The position numbers and the translations under genes are program-made. From Luteimonas granuli (GTDB lineage Bacteria > Pseudomonadota > Gammaproteobacteria > Xanthomonadales > Xanthomonadaceae): a stretch of DNA of 64,000 nucleotides. The stretch is from NCBI RefSeq assembly GCF_007795095.1, contig NZ_CP042218.1, positions 1,240,001-1,304,000 on the forward strand, read 5' to 3'. Positions 36,494 through 46,403 of this stretch are shown in pieces. The notes under the pieces were generated by a model that saw only the letters and a program-made list of their open reading frames with translations, did not search any database and was not told the origin of the DNA. Position 1 is the stretch's first letter, and each line of letters opens with the position of its first letter.

Positions 36494-37765
36494 GTGAGTG
36501 AACGTCTCCAGGCACTGATCGCGGCCGCCGGCAGCGCCGCGAACGCACGCCGCTGGCAGGAAGCCGAACGCCTGTGGTCGCAGGTGCGCGCGCTCGATCC
36601 CGGCAACGTGCAGGCGCTTTTCAGCCTCGGGGTGCATGCCCACCAGCGCGGCGACGCCCGCGGCGCGCTGGAACTGCTGGAGGCCGCGCGCGCGATCGCC
36701 CCGGCCGATCCGATGCTGGCGCTGACCCTGGGGGTGGTCCACCGCGACCTCGGCGACGGCGCGGCCGAGTGGAATGCGATCCATGCGGCCCTGGGGCTCG
36801 ACCCCTATTTCCTGCCCGCGCTGCTGGCCAAGGGGGAGTTCCTCGAGCATGCCGGTCGCGTGCCGGCCGCGGCAGCCGTGTTCCGCGACGCGCTGAAGGT
36901 CGCTCCGCCGCGCCCGCACTGGCCGCCGGCGCTGCAGCGGCGCCTGGAGCATGCGAGCGGGGTCGTGGCCCGCGACGGCGAGGCGCTGGCCGCATTCCTG
37001 GAGCAGGCACTGGCCGCGCCCAGGCAGGCCGTGGCGCCCGCGGTGGCGGGGCGCTGGGACGAGGCGGTGTCGATCCTTGCCGGCCGCTCCCGCCCCTACC
37101 ACTCCGAGTGCAACCAGCTGCACGTGCCGCGGCTGCCGGCCCAGCCCTTCCATGATCCGACTCTGTTCCCCTGGATTCCCGGCCTGGAGGCGCGGACCCC
37201 CGAGATCCTCGCCGAACTCGAGGCCCTGGTCGCCGAGCGCTTCGACCGCTTCCAGCCCTACATCGCCTACCGCCCGGACCAGCCGGTCAACCAGTGGGAG
37301 GCGCTGAACCATTCCCGCGCCTGGAGCTCGTTCCACCTCTGGGCGCACGGGGACCCGGTGCCCGGCAACATCGCCCAGTGCCCGGCCACCGCGGACGCAC
37401 TCGCAGCGGTGGACACGGTCGACATCGCCGGCCTGTGCCCGAACGCGATGTTCTCCGCACTGGCGCCGCACACCCACATCCCGCCGCACACCGGCGAGAC
37501 CAATGCGCGCCTGGTCGCGCACCTTCCGCTGGTGGTGCCGCCGGACTGCAGCTTCCGCGTCGGCCATGACCGCCGCGGCTGGGAACCGGGCAAGGTGTTC
37601 GTGTTCGACGACACCATCGAGCACGAGGCGCGCAACGACAGCGACCGGCTGCGGGTGGTGCTGATCTTCGACGTGTGGAATCCGCTGCTGTCGCTGGAGG
37701 AGCGGGCGATGGTCCAGGCACTGGCCAGGGCGATGCGCGACTACAGGGCTGCGACCGGCGCCTGA
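36494..37765 (+). CDS. TPR protein with aspartyl/asparaginyl beta-hydroxylase domain
   Basis: 423 residues, read from a GTG with GGAGGG upstream. TPR-like helical repeats fill residues 1-150 (ALFSLGVHAHQRGDARGALELLEAARAI and so on). The C-terminal AspH/LpxO-type Fe(II)/2OG hydroxylase domain has iron-binding His328 in HTHIPPHTG and His377 in DDTIEHEARN, with the 2OG-binding Arg probably in SDRLRVVLIFDVW. Related enzymes hydroxylate Asp/Asn side chains or lipid A acyl chains; the TPR part suggests a protein or peptide substrate. No signal peptide. Its 3' end overlaps convergent gene 37741-39288 by 25 bp. First of the four-enzyme modification cluster. Confidence 0.86.
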   Translation: MSERLQALIAAAGSAANARRWQEAERLWSQVRALDPGNVQALFSLGVHAHQRGDARGALELLEAARAIAPADPMLALTLGVVHRDLGDGAAEWNAIHAALGLDPYFLPALLAKGEFLEHAGRVPAAAAVFRDALKVAPPRPHWPPALQRRLEHASGVVARDGEALAAFLEQALAAPRQAVAPAVAGRWDEAVSILAGRSRPYHSECNQLHVPRLPAQPFHDPTLFPWIPGLEARTPEILAELEALVAERFDRFQPYIAYRPDQPVNQWEALNHSRAWSSFHLWAHGDPVPGNIAQCPATADALAAVDTVDIAGLCPNAMFSALAPHTHIPPHTGETNARLVAHLPLVVPPDCSFRVGHDRRGWEPGKVFVFDDTIEHEARNDSDRLRVVLIFDVWNPLLSLEERAMVQALARAMRDYRAATGA

Positions 37766-39288
37766 TCCGAGGCCGCGGGCAGGTCCACGCCCGCCGCCAG
37801 CAGCATCTGCTCGAGCGGCCGCAGCGCGCCCCCGTAGCGCCGCCAGCGGCCGGAGGCATCGCCGTACAGCGGCCTGCGCACCTGCCAGGCGCTGGCGGTC
37901 TTGACCGTGTTGCCGAGTTCGTGGAAGCGCAGGCATGCGGGATCCCACGACAGGCCGAGGGCATCGAGCAGACAGCGCAGCGGGGCTTCCGGCGCGGCGA
38001 CGAAGGCGTCGTAGTCGAAGGCCATCACGTCGTCGGGATACAACGCCTGCCAGTGCGCCGCCAGCCTGCGCTGGAGCAGGAAGTGATGGCCGATGCCGTC
38101 GAGGGTCGCCGCCCAGGGGAAGACGCGCGGATTCAGGTGCTGCATCAGGATCGACAGCGCGACGTCGCGCGGGTCGCGCAGCGTGACCACCACCTTCGCC
38201 CGCGGGAACAGCCTCTTCGCCAGCCCCACGAGCAGCAGGTTGTCCGGGCGCTTGTCGGTGAAGAAGCGCACGCCCGCGGCGGGAGGCAGGCGCGCGACCG
38301 CCGCCCGGTGGTACGCCTGCGCGAGCGCCCTCAGCCGCGGCGCGTCCAGCGTGGCCATGGACGCAGGGAACGGAGCCAGGGCTCCGGCCACCATCCGCGG
38401 CAGCAGGTCGAGTTCGCCCCCGGCCGCCACCGCGGGGTGCGCGGCGAGCACCTGTTCGAGCAGGGTCGAGCCGGAGCGGAACATGCCGCAGATCCACAGC
38501 GGCGCGGGCTCCATCGCCGGCGCCGTGCCGGCAGCACCGGTGGGGGTGATGTCCGGCGCCGGCAGCGGGAACGCATCCAGCACCGCCTGCACGCGCGCTT
38601 CGGCGGCGGCGGGGTCGTAGGCGGCCTGGTCCGCATGGGCGATCGACTTGCCGCGGACGAGCGCGTCGAAGGCCTCCGCGGACGCACCCAGCGCGTCCAG
38701 AGCACGCCCTCGCGCCAGCCACAGGTTCGCGCGCGTGGCCGGCGCCAGCGACGGCGACCCGGCGACGCGCTGCAGGCGCTCGAGCAGCGGATCGTCCACG
38801 GCGGCTGGCGGCTGCAGCTGGGCCAGCCGGGCCAGTGCCTCCGCGGCGGCCGGATCACCGTCACCCCGCTGGAGCAGCGCCCGGTAGGCCTCGACGGCCT
38901 GCGGACGGCGACCCCGCTCCTCGTGCAGGTTGCCCAGGTTGAGCAGCGCGCCCGGATGCTCCGGCACCAGCGCCAGCGCGCGCCCCAGCTCCGCTTCGGC
39001 GGCCTCGTCGCGGCGCAGATGGTCGGCGAGGATCGCGGCGCGATTCAGGTGCGCGATCGCCGGATCGGCCACGCCGCGGCGCAGGGCCTCGGCATAGGCG
39101 TCCAGCGCCTCCTCGAAGGCCCCGGCATGCCGCAGCGCGTAGCCGAGGTTGAACCAGGCGTCGGCGTCCTGCGGCGCCTGCGCGAGGAGCGCGCGCAGGT
39201 CGGCGATCGCCGCCGCCCAGGCGCGCCGCGCCAGCTGTCCGCCGGCCCGGCGCCGCAGCCGCGCGATGTCGCTGCCAGCGTCCTGCAT
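37741..39288 (-). CDS. TPR-sulfotransferase family protein
   Basis: A 515-residue protein with about five TPRs (residues 10-200; AWFNLGYALRHAGAFEEALDAY is a typical unit) followed by a PAPS-dependent sulfotransferase domain of the Sulfotransfer_3 type. The 5'-phosphosulfate loop GMFRSGSTLLEQVLAAHP starts at Gly268, and the 3'-phosphate motif VTLRDPRDVALS lies near residue 370. No signal peptide. TPR plus sulfotransferase suggests action on a protein or peptide, as with tyrosyl-protein sulfotransferases, but this is inference. Start ATG at 39288 begins the first TPR region. Confidence 0.87.
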   Translation of the reverse strand: MQDAGSDIARLRRRAGGQLARRAWAAAIADLRALLAQAPQDADAWFNLGYALRHAGAFEEALDAYAEALRRGVADPAIAHLNRAAILADHLRRDEAAEAELGRALALVPEHPGALLNLGNLHEERGRRPQAVEAYRALLQRGDGDPAAAEALARLAQLQPPAAVDDPLLERLQRVAGSPSLAPATRANLWLARGRALDALGASAEAFDALVRGKSIAHADQAAYDPAAAEARVQAVLDAFPLPAPDITPTGAAGTAPAMEPAPLWICGMFRSGSTLLEQVLAAHPAVAAGGELDLLPRMVAGALAPFPASMATLDAPRLRALAQAYHRAAVARLPPAAGVRFFTDKRPDNLLLVGLAKRLFPRAKVVVTLRDPRDVALSILMQHLNPRVFPWAATLDGIGHHFLLQRRLAAHWQALYPDDVMAFDYDAFVAAPEAPLRCLLDALGLSWDPACLRFHELGNTVKTASAWQVRRPLYGDASGRWRRYGGALRPLEQMLLAAGVDLPAASDQAPVAAL

Positions 39289-39358
39289 CTGCGCCCTCCC
39301 GCGCGTGGACGCATACTCTAGTCCAGCGCCCGCCCGCGGGCCGAACCCGGAGATCGCG

Positions 39359-39835
39359 ATGCCCCGTCCGCACCTCCCGCTGCTGTGGCTGCTGCTCGTC
39401 TTCGCGATGCCGGCCGGCGTCCTCGCACAGCCGGCCGCAGCCCATCCCTGCGCGGCCACGCCCCAGCCCGCCGAGCGCCTGGCCTGCTACGACCGCGCCT
39501 TCCCGCCGCCGGACACGGTGCGCGAGGCCGCGGCCGCGCGCGCAGTGGAGGAATTCGGCCTCCCGCATCGCAGCCGGGCCCCGGTGCTGCGAAACCCCGG
39601 CCAACCCGGTCACGAGGTCGAACCCGACCGCATCGAGGCCCGCGTGGACCGCATCGACACCGCCGGCGGCCAGCGCTGGCTCACCCTCGACAACGGCCAG
39701 CGCTGGACCGTGCCCGCCGGCACCGCCGGCCCGCTCGCCCCGGGAGATCCGGTCCGCATCTCCAAGGGCGCGCTGGGCAGCCACATGCTGCGCACGCCGG
39801 GCGGCGTCTCCCTGCGCGCCCGGCGCGTCCACTAG
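39359..39835 (+). CDS. Small exported protein of unknown function
   Basis: A 158-residue protein with a Sec signal peptide (about 1-23, hydrophobic LPLLWLLLVFAMPAG, cleavage near VLAQP). The mature part starts with PCAATPQPAERLACYDRAF, a Cys-x-ERLACYD element seen in several periplasmic families (including T6SS TagO-like proteins), and ends in a small beta domain (RWLTLDNGQRWTVPAG, PVRISKGALG). I do not recognise its role. The next gene begins 2 bp after its stop, so they form one transcript and it could be a partner or a substrate of the TPR enzymes. Confidence 0.75.
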   Translation: MPRPHLPLLWLLLVFAMPAGVLAQPAAAHPCAATPQPAERLACYDRAFPPPDTVREAAAARAVEEFGLPHRSRAPVLRNPGQPGHEVEPDRIEARVDRIDTAGGQRWLTLDNGQRWTVPAGTAGPLAPGDPVRISKGALGSHMLRTPGGVSLRARRVH

Positions 39836-39837
39836 GC

Positions 39838-41686
39838 GTGCCGGCCGCGCGCCCGCTCGATCCTGCGCAGGCGCAGCGCTTCCTCGCCGCGCAGGCCCGG
39901 CTGCAGGAAGGCGACGGCGCCGCCGCGCTGCGGCTTGCACGGGCGCTGGTGACCGAGGCGCCGCAGGCGGCCGACCGCGCAGCTGCTGCTGGCGATGTGC
40001 CTGGCCGATGCCGGTGACGCGGCCGGCGCGCACGTGGCCTTCGGTCGCGCGGCCGCGCTGGCCCCCGGGAACGAGGTGATCGCGCTCAACCATGCCACGT
40101 GGCTGGGCCGGAGCGGCCGGCCCGAGGAGGCGCTTCGGGTGCTTCGTGGCTGCTCCGCCACCGTCCGAACCGCACTCCACGCGGGCAGCCTGCACCTGCG
40201 TCTGGGCCGGCCTCGCGAGGCCCGCGTCGAGTTCGAACGCGCGCTCGCGCTGGGCCCTGCCACGGCCCAGGCCTGGCATGGCCTGGGCAGCGCCCTGCAG
40301 GCGCTGGACGAGCTCGAGGCCGCCGAAGAGGCGCTGCAGCGGGCGACCAGCCTCGCGCCGGACGAAGCGCCGGCCTGGGTCAACCGCGGCGCGGTGCTGC
40401 GGCGGCTGGGACGGCTGCAGGCCGCGCGCGACTGCCTGCTGCGTGCGCAGGCACTCGGCCGCGACACACCCGAGGTGCGCAACGCGCTGCTCGGCCTGCT
40501 CCAGGACCAGGGCCGGCCGGCGCAGGCGCTGGCCGCCGCGCGCGCGCTGGTGGCGCAGTATCCCGGCTTCGTCGGCGGACACGAGTCGCTGGCGCACCTG
40601 CTCTGGGAGCATGGCGATGCGCTGGCCCCGGGCGAGGATCCGCTGGCGCCGCTGTGCGCAGCGGCCGGTGTCCAGCGCGCCAACCTTCCGCTCCAGCTGG
40701 CTTGCGTGCGTGCGCTTCTGGAGGCCGGCCGCAGCGCCGAAGCGCTGGAGTGGCTCCAGCCGCTGCGCAAGGCCTCGCCGGGCCAGCCAGCGCTGGACTG
40801 GCTGGCCGCCGACGCGCTCGACCGCCTCGACCGCGACGGCGAAGCCGGCGTGCTGTACGCCCGCGTCGCCGCGCAGCTGGGCGATCTCCGCGTGGACTTC
40901 CTCAACGCCCATGCGCGCCACGCCTTCCGCGCCGGCAAGCCCGACCTCGCCCGCGCCTGCGCCGAGCGCGCCACGCGGCGCGACCCGGGCAACCAGGAGG
41001 CCTGGAGCCTGCTCGGCACCGCCTGGCGGCTGGCCGGCGACCCCCGCGAGGACTGGCTGTTCGGCTACGACCGGCTGGTGGGCGAGATCGCGGTCGAGCC
41101 CCCGCCCGGCCACGACGACCTGCCCGGCTTCCTGCAGGCGCTGGACGCGACCCTCGCCGGCCTGCACCTGGCGTCGCGCGAGCCGCGCGCACAGAGCGTG
41201 CGCGGCGGCACCCAGACGCCGGGCCGGCTGTTCGGCCGCGACGACCCGGTGGTCAGCGCCGCGGCCGGAGCGCTGCGGGCGGCGGTCGAAGCCTGGCTGG
41301 CCGGCCTGCCCGCGGATCCAGGACACCCCTTCCTCGCCCGCCGGCAGCGCGGAGTCCGCTTCGTCGGCTCATGGTCGGTGCGCCTGCGCAGCGCGGGCCA
41401 CCACGCCGACCACATCCACGACGAAGGCTGGCTGAGCTCGGCGTTCTACGTGGCCCTGCCACGCTCGGTCCAGCGCTCCGCCGATGACGCCGCCGGCGGA
41501 CCCGGCTGGCTGCGGCTCGGGCAGCCAATGGCATCGCTGGGCCTGGACCTCGGTCCCCGCCGCCTGGTGCAGCCGCGGCCAGGCACCCTGGTCGTGTTCC
41601 CGTCCTACCTCTGGCACGGCACCCTGCCCTTCGACGATCCCGAACCGCGGGTCACCGTGGCCTTCGACATGCAGCCCGCGCCCTGA
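39838..41686 (+). CDS. TPR protein with 2OG-Fe(II) oxygenase domain (frameshifted)
   Basis: The reading frame from GTG 39838 (PAARPLDPAQAQRF...) shifts to the frame of ATG 39995 near 39975, where one extra C in GACCGCGCAG breaks an otherwise continuous TPR (EAPQAAD then QLLLAMCLADAGD). Removing one base gives 615 residues. About ten TPRs are followed by a putative 2OG-Fe(II) oxygenase domain with HHADHIHDEGWLSSAFYVALP (Fe ligands His-x-Asp/His region) and FPSYLWHGTLPFDDPEPRVTVAFD (distal His and Arg; motifs are separate). The intact part 39995-41686 encodes 563 residues. Frameshift is probably a sequence error. Coupled to the exported-protein gene upstream. Confidence 0.8.
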
Positions 41687-41693
41687 AGGACGC

Positions 41694-43279
41694 TCAGTCC
41701 ACGGCGATTCCGGCTTCGGCGAGCCTGCGCGCGACGGGTTCCAGCCGCGCCCGGTGCCGCCGCGCGCCCCCGACCGAGCGCGCATGCACCGGCTCGCGCA
41801 CCTGGGCCGCGCTGGCGGTGGTGAAGGCGACCCTCGCGGGTGCCTCGCCATAGCGGGTCTCCGGGTCCCAGGGCAGCCCGCACCACTCGAGGATGCGCCG
41901 GGCCTGCCCGTCCGGATCCCGCACCAGGTCCTCGTAGCGCACGTCCAGGATCGCGCCCGGCATCACCTCGTGCCAGTGCGCCATGGTCTGGCGGTAGGCG
42001 ACGTAGTAGCGGGCGAGTTCGTCAAGGTCGTACGAGAAGTGCCAGGCGCTGAAGAACAGTGTCTTGTATACCGCGTGGCAGCTGTCGAGCGGATCGCGCT
42101 GCAGATGGATGATGCGCGCATCCGGCAGCGCCTTCCGGATCAGCCCGCAGTACATGTAGTTGGCCGGCATCTTGTCGATGAAGCGTTCCGCACCCGCCGC
42201 CTCGGCCACGCCACGCACGTATTCGCGCCCCAGCGCCTCGAAGTCGATGTGCAGCGATGCTTCGGCCGCGGTCAGGCCCGGGTGCGCCTTCAGCGCCTCG
42301 CGCGCATGGGCCCCGATGAGGTTGCCCAGGTCCAGCGGTTCGCCCGCCGACTTCACGCTCCCCCCTTGCACCAGCATGCGTTCGACCAGGGTGGTGCCGG
42401 TGCGCGGCATGCCGACGATGAAGATCGGACCCTCGCCGACATGGCCCCGCGCGGGCGCGGCCATCGCCTCTCGGCCGTAGGCGGCGCGGATCTGCGCCTG
42501 GGCCTCGCACTCGGCCCGGATGTCGCAGTCCAGGGACTGCCTGCGCAGGCGGGCTCCGGCGTCGACAGCGTCGAAGGCCGCCGCGTGATCGCCCAGGTCC
42601 TCCAGCTCCTTGGCCAGCGCGTACCACGCCGCGGCGTCCCAGTCGGGGCGCCCGAGTCCGGCGGCGATCCGCTGCTTCAGCTCGTCGACGTGGTTGCGCG
42701 CGGGCGTCTGCCGGCGCAGCGTGCTGCGCAGATACAGCGCATGGCCGGCCTGCGGCGCGGTCGCCAGCATCCGGTCGAGATTGGATTCGGCCGCTTCGAA
42801 TTCGCCGGTGAAGAACTGCGCGACGGCCAGGTCGTACAGCAGGCCTGGCTGCGGCCCCATCATCTCGAGCGCCTGCCGGTACAGCGGCACGGCCTCCCCG
42901 GCCGGTTGCAGTTGGTGACGATGCTGGCCGCCTGCCACAGCGCGCGGCCGTCGCCGCGGGTCCGCGCGGTCCCGGCCACGGCCAGGGCCAGCTCGAACGC
43001 CTCGCGCCGGCGGCGCAGGTGCAGCAGCAGGCTCGCCTGCTTGAGCCGCAGACCGTCGTTGCCACCGCTGGCGTCGATCGCGCGCTGCATGTAGCCGACC
43101 GCGGCATCGGGCGTGCCGCCGGCCACCGCGGCCTCGCCCGCCAGCACCAGCGCGTCGACGTCGTCCGGCCGCGCCTGCAGCAGGCCGAAGACGTGGTCCG
43201 TGGCCTGTTGCACCAGGCCTTCGCGCAACAGTGCGTATCCCTGCGCCACCCCGTCCGGGGCGTCTCCGCTCACTGCCAT
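41694..43279 (-). CDS. TPR-sulfotransferase family protein (frameshifted)
   Basis: The N-terminal TPR part begins at ATG 43279 (MAVSGDAPDGVAQGYALLREG) and is continuous to about 42905. There one base is missing relative to the downstream frame (TNCNR then AGEAVPLYRQAL). With the base restored the product is 528 residues. The downstream frame has GMPRTGTTLVERMLVQGG (PAPS 5' loop) and IHLQRDPLDSCHAVYKTLF (3' loop), typical of Sulfotransfer_3 enzymes. It is the second TPR-sulfotransferase of the cluster and is not a close copy of the first. It follows the TonB receptor on the same strand but beyond a terminator. Confidence 0.8.
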
Positions 43280-43335
43280 CCACTGCCTCCGCCCGGTTGC
43301 TGGTCCGAGTCTAGTCGCATGGAAAGGAAAAGAAT

Positions 43336-43358
43336 GGCGGCGGGACATGCCCGCCGCC
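43336..43358 (-). terminator. Terminator of the TonB receptor gene
   Basis: Perfect stem GGCGGCGGG (43336-43344) and CCCGCCGCC (43350-43358) with a 5-nt loop. Read on the minus strand it is followed by the T-rich ATTCTTTTCC. It lies 46 bp beyond the receptor stop. Confidence 0.8.
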
Positions 43359-43403
43359 AAGTACCGCTGTCTGGAGATGAGAGTCGACTCGACCCCCGAA
43401 GGG

Positions 43404-46262
43404 TCAGAAGTCGAAGGTGAGGCTGGTGAACGCGTAGCGGCCGGCCTGGTCGTAGCCTCCCAGCGCGTTGGCGTTGGCCGGGCTCAGGTTGCCACCGATC
43501 ATCGGCGGCTCCTTGTCCGCGATGTTGTTCACACCCACCGTCCAGGTGATGTTGTCCCCCAGCCGCACCGAACCGGACAGGTCGATGTAGTTGAAGGCCT
43601 TCTGCTTGCCCGGGCCGCTGAGGAACCGGTCGTTGGCCGGCGTCGACCCGTCGACGTTGCGGTAGTCCATCTCACCGATGTAGCGCCAGCGCAGGCCGAC
43701 CGTATAGCGGTCGAAGGCGTAGCGGACGTTGGCGATATGGCGCCACTCGGGGGTCGAACACTGGCTGTTGATCAGGCCTTCGCAGCTGTAGTCCGCCGAG
43801 CTGTCGCCGGGAACCGGCTGGAAGGAACGCTCGAGGATGTAGCTGCCGACGAACGACGTCGTGAGCCGGCCGGGGCCGACCTGGAAGCCGTAGCCGCCGG
43901 TGAGGTCGATGCCGCGGAAACGGCGGGTGCCGAAGTTGCCGTTGGTGTTGACCACCAGGCCCGAGGTGTCGGGATCGCTGCCGCGGAAGAGATCGCCGGT
44001 GACCGCGTTGCGGCGGATCAGCGCGCACATGGCGTCCTGCCCGTTGGCGCAGAGGTTGATGATGGTGCGCGCACCGATGGTGCCGATCACGTTCTCGAGC
44101 TCGATGTCGTAGTAGTCGATGCTCAGCTCGAGGTTGTCGATCGGGCTGGCCGCGAAGCCCACGGTCCAGGTGTTGGCGATTTCCGGCTGGAGGTTCGGGT
44201 TGCCGCCGGTGAACTGGTTGTTCTGGCCAGCGGGATTGGCGGCGACGTTCCCGTACTGCGCCGCGCTGACGCCGGTGCGGGCGCACTGGGCGGCGGTGAA
44301 CTCGGGCGTCGGCCCGGCGCAGGGATCGTCGCCGGCCCAGAGCGCGATCTGCTGGTCCGCGAACAGCTCGCCGATGTTGGCGCCGCGGATCGCCCGGTTG
44401 AAGCCGGCGCGGAAGCGGTAACGGTTGTCGGCGAAGCCGGCGCCCAGGCCCACCTTCCAGGTGTCGACCGTGCCGGACGTGCTGTAGTCGGTGTAACGGT
44501 ATCCGAGCTGCAGGTCGACGCTGTCGAAGCCCGCGGCGTCGGCGACCAGCGGCACGTTGGCCTCCAGGAAGACTTCCTCGACGTCGTAGCCGCCGGACAG
44601 GTTCGTGGTCGGACCGCCGAGGCCGGTGAAGTTGCCGGTCTGCATGTTGGTGTCGGCGACGCGCTTGAAGCGTTCGTTGCGCTTCTCGAAGCCGGCCACG
44701 GCGCTGATCGGCCTGTCGGCGACGATGCCGAAGCCGAGGTCGCCGGTCGCGTAGGCGTTGAACACCTTCATGTCCGTGGCGTAGTTCACGATGCCGACGC
44801 CCTGCAGCGCCTGTGCCTGCTCCGGCGTGACGCTGTCCGACCACACCTCGTAGGGGATGCAGCCGTCGAACGAGCCCGTCGGACAACCCAGCAGCGCGTC
44901 GCGCACCCGGGTGGTCACGAAGTCGTTGTGGTTCTCCGACATCGCCGTCGTGCGCGCGTACTGGAGCGAGGCGTCCCAGGTCCAGCCGGAGTCGAACAGC
45001 GCGCCGGTGGCGCCCGCGACGATGCTGTAGTTGGTCGATTCGTCATTCGAGAGCCGCGGCCCGCCTTCCACGTTGCGCTTCGCGACATAGACGACGAACT
45101 CGTCGTCGGTGATGCCGATGTCCGAGCACATGGTGCCGATGACGGCGGTGCCGCAGTTCACCACGAGGTCGGTGAAGAACGCGCCCGACGGCGCGATCTG
45201 GGTGCCGCTGCGACGGTTCACGAACATGGTTTCCAGGTACGGCTGGAAATATTCGTTGACGTCGTAGGTGACGCTGGCGCCGGCGGTGAAGCGCGTGTCC
45301 GGGCGCTGGAAGTAGTTGATCGGCGCGTAGTTGTACACGTTCGGACCGTCCGGGATGACCCAGCCCGACGTCGAAGGCGCGACGTAGGTGTACAGGCCCG
45401 AGCCGGGCGCCACGATGTAGAAGTTGGCGGGGTCGGCGGTGGGAGAGCCGCCGCAGGCGGTACCTGCACCGTTCAGCGCGCACGACGAGTAGTCGCGCTG
45501 GCCCTGCAGCAGCGCGCGGCCCTTGCGCCAGGTCGCCCATGCCATGGCGTGGCCGCCCTCGCCGAACGCGCCGCCGATGGCCAGGTCGATGTTGCGCGTG
45601 GTCCCGTCCAGCCCCGAGTCTCCGGTCGGATAGTCGAAGCCGCGCTGGTCCATCAGCCCCTGGATGTAGCCGTTGTCATTGTCGTGCTGGTAGCCCGAAT
45701 AGCCGAGGTTGACGCTGACGCCCTCGAACCTGTTGTCGAGGATGAAGTTGACCACGCCGGCAATCGCGTCCGAGCCGTAGACGGCCGAGGCGCCACCCGT
45801 GAGCACGTCGACGCGCTGCAGCAGCGCCGCGGGCACGATGCTGATGTCGGGCGTTTCGCCCAGCCCCTTGGGAATGCGGCGGCCGTTGACGAGCGCGAGG
45901 GTCCGGCTGGGACCCATGGCGCGCAGGTCCACGGTCGCATAGCCGGTGGAACCGTTGTTGAGGAAGTTGTCGAAATCCAGCGCCAGCTGCGGGTACTGGT
46001 TGACCAGGTCCTCCACCGTGGTGGCGCCTGAGTACTTGAACTCTTCCTGGGAAATCTCGGTGACCGGGCTGGACGCGGTCATCGTCTGGCTGCGGATGCG
46101 GGTGCCGGTGACCCGGATCGTGTCCAGGGTGGTGGCGCTCGCGAGTGTCTCCGTGGCGCCCTGGTCCTGTGCGAAAGCGGTGCTGGTTCCTGCGATGCCG
46201 ACTGCGCTGACGGCGAGCGCGACCGCAATCGCCTCCCGCAGCTTGCTGCGTTTCGGGTTCAT
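43404..46262 (-). CDS. Large TonB-dependent receptor
   Basis: A 952-residue outer-membrane receptor. Signal peptide about 1-32 (ending TAFAQD), TonB box-like DTIRVTGTRIRS, plug domain with LVNGRRIPKGLG and GASAVYGSDAIAGVVNFIL, and a barrel ending in AGRYAFTSLTFDF (terminal Phe). It belongs to the long Xanthomonad/Oar-like class that takes up oligomers or peptides; several Cys pairs sit in extracellular loops (ALNGAGTACGG, CGTAVIGTMCSD), which suggests disulfide-stabilised loops. GGAGAGAG precedes the ATG. It lies between the TPR-enzyme cluster and the divergent sigma-54 exporter operon. Ligand unknown. Confidence 0.9.
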   Translation of the reverse strand: MNPKRSKLREAIAVALAVSAVGIAGTSTAFAQDQGATETLASATTLDTIRVTGTRIRSQTMTASSPVTEISQEEFKYSGATTVEDLVNQYPQLALDFDNFLNNGSTGYATVDLRAMGPSRTLALVNGRRIPKGLGETPDISIVPAALLQRVDVLTGGASAVYGSDAIAGVVNFILDNRFEGVSVNLGYSGYQHDNDNGYIQGLMDQRGFDYPTGDSGLDGTTRNIDLAIGGAFGEGGHAMAWATWRKGRALLQGQRDYSSCALNGAGTACGGSPTADPANFYIVAPGSGLYTYVAPSTSGWVIPDGPNVYNYAPINYFQRPDTRFTAGASVTYDVNEYFQPYLETMFVNRRSGTQIAPSGAFFTDLVVNCGTAVIGTMCSDIGITDDEFVVYVAKRNVEGGPRLSNDESTNYSIVAGATGALFDSGWTWDASLQYARTTAMSENHNDFVTTRVRDALLGCPTGSFDGCIPYEVWSDSVTPEQAQALQGVGIVNYATDMKVFNAYATGDLGFGIVADRPISAVAGFEKRNERFKRVADTNMQTGNFTGLGGPTTNLSGGYDVEEVFLEANVPLVADAAGFDSVDLQLGYRYTDYSTSGTVDTWKVGLGAGFADNRYRFRAGFNRAIRGANIGELFADQQIALWAGDDPCAGPTPEFTAAQCARTGVSAAQYGNVAANPAGQNNQFTGGNPNLQPEIANTWTVGFAASPIDNLELSIDYYDIELENVIGTIGARTIINLCANGQDAMCALIRRNAVTGDLFRGSDPDTSGLVVNTNGNFGTRRFRGIDLTGGYGFQVGPGRLTTSFVGSYILERSFQPVPGDSSADYSCEGLINSQCSTPEWRHIANVRYAFDRYTVGLRWRYIGEMDYRNVDGSTPANDRFLSGPGKQKAFNYIDLSGSVRLGDNITWTVGVNNIADKEPPMIGGNLSPANANALGGYDQAGRYAFTSLTFDF

Positions 46263-46403
46263 CTCTCTCTCCGGAATAGGAATCAAAGACCTGCCGCGAC
46301 TGCCGTGAGGCTCCCCTTCTCGTCGCCACTGGACCCCACCTGAACGATGGAGCGACCCGATACTAATCTCACTTGAACCTGAAATACACATATGTTTAAC
46401 AAT

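Noticed and set aside
39359-39835. Type VI secretion TagO/VasI-like protein
   Set aside because: Only the short Cys...ERLACYD element is shared; no other T6SS genes are present and the rest does not match.
43113-46031. Open frame of about 970 codons on the plus strand
   Set aside because: Antisense to the TonB receptor with shadow-frame composition.
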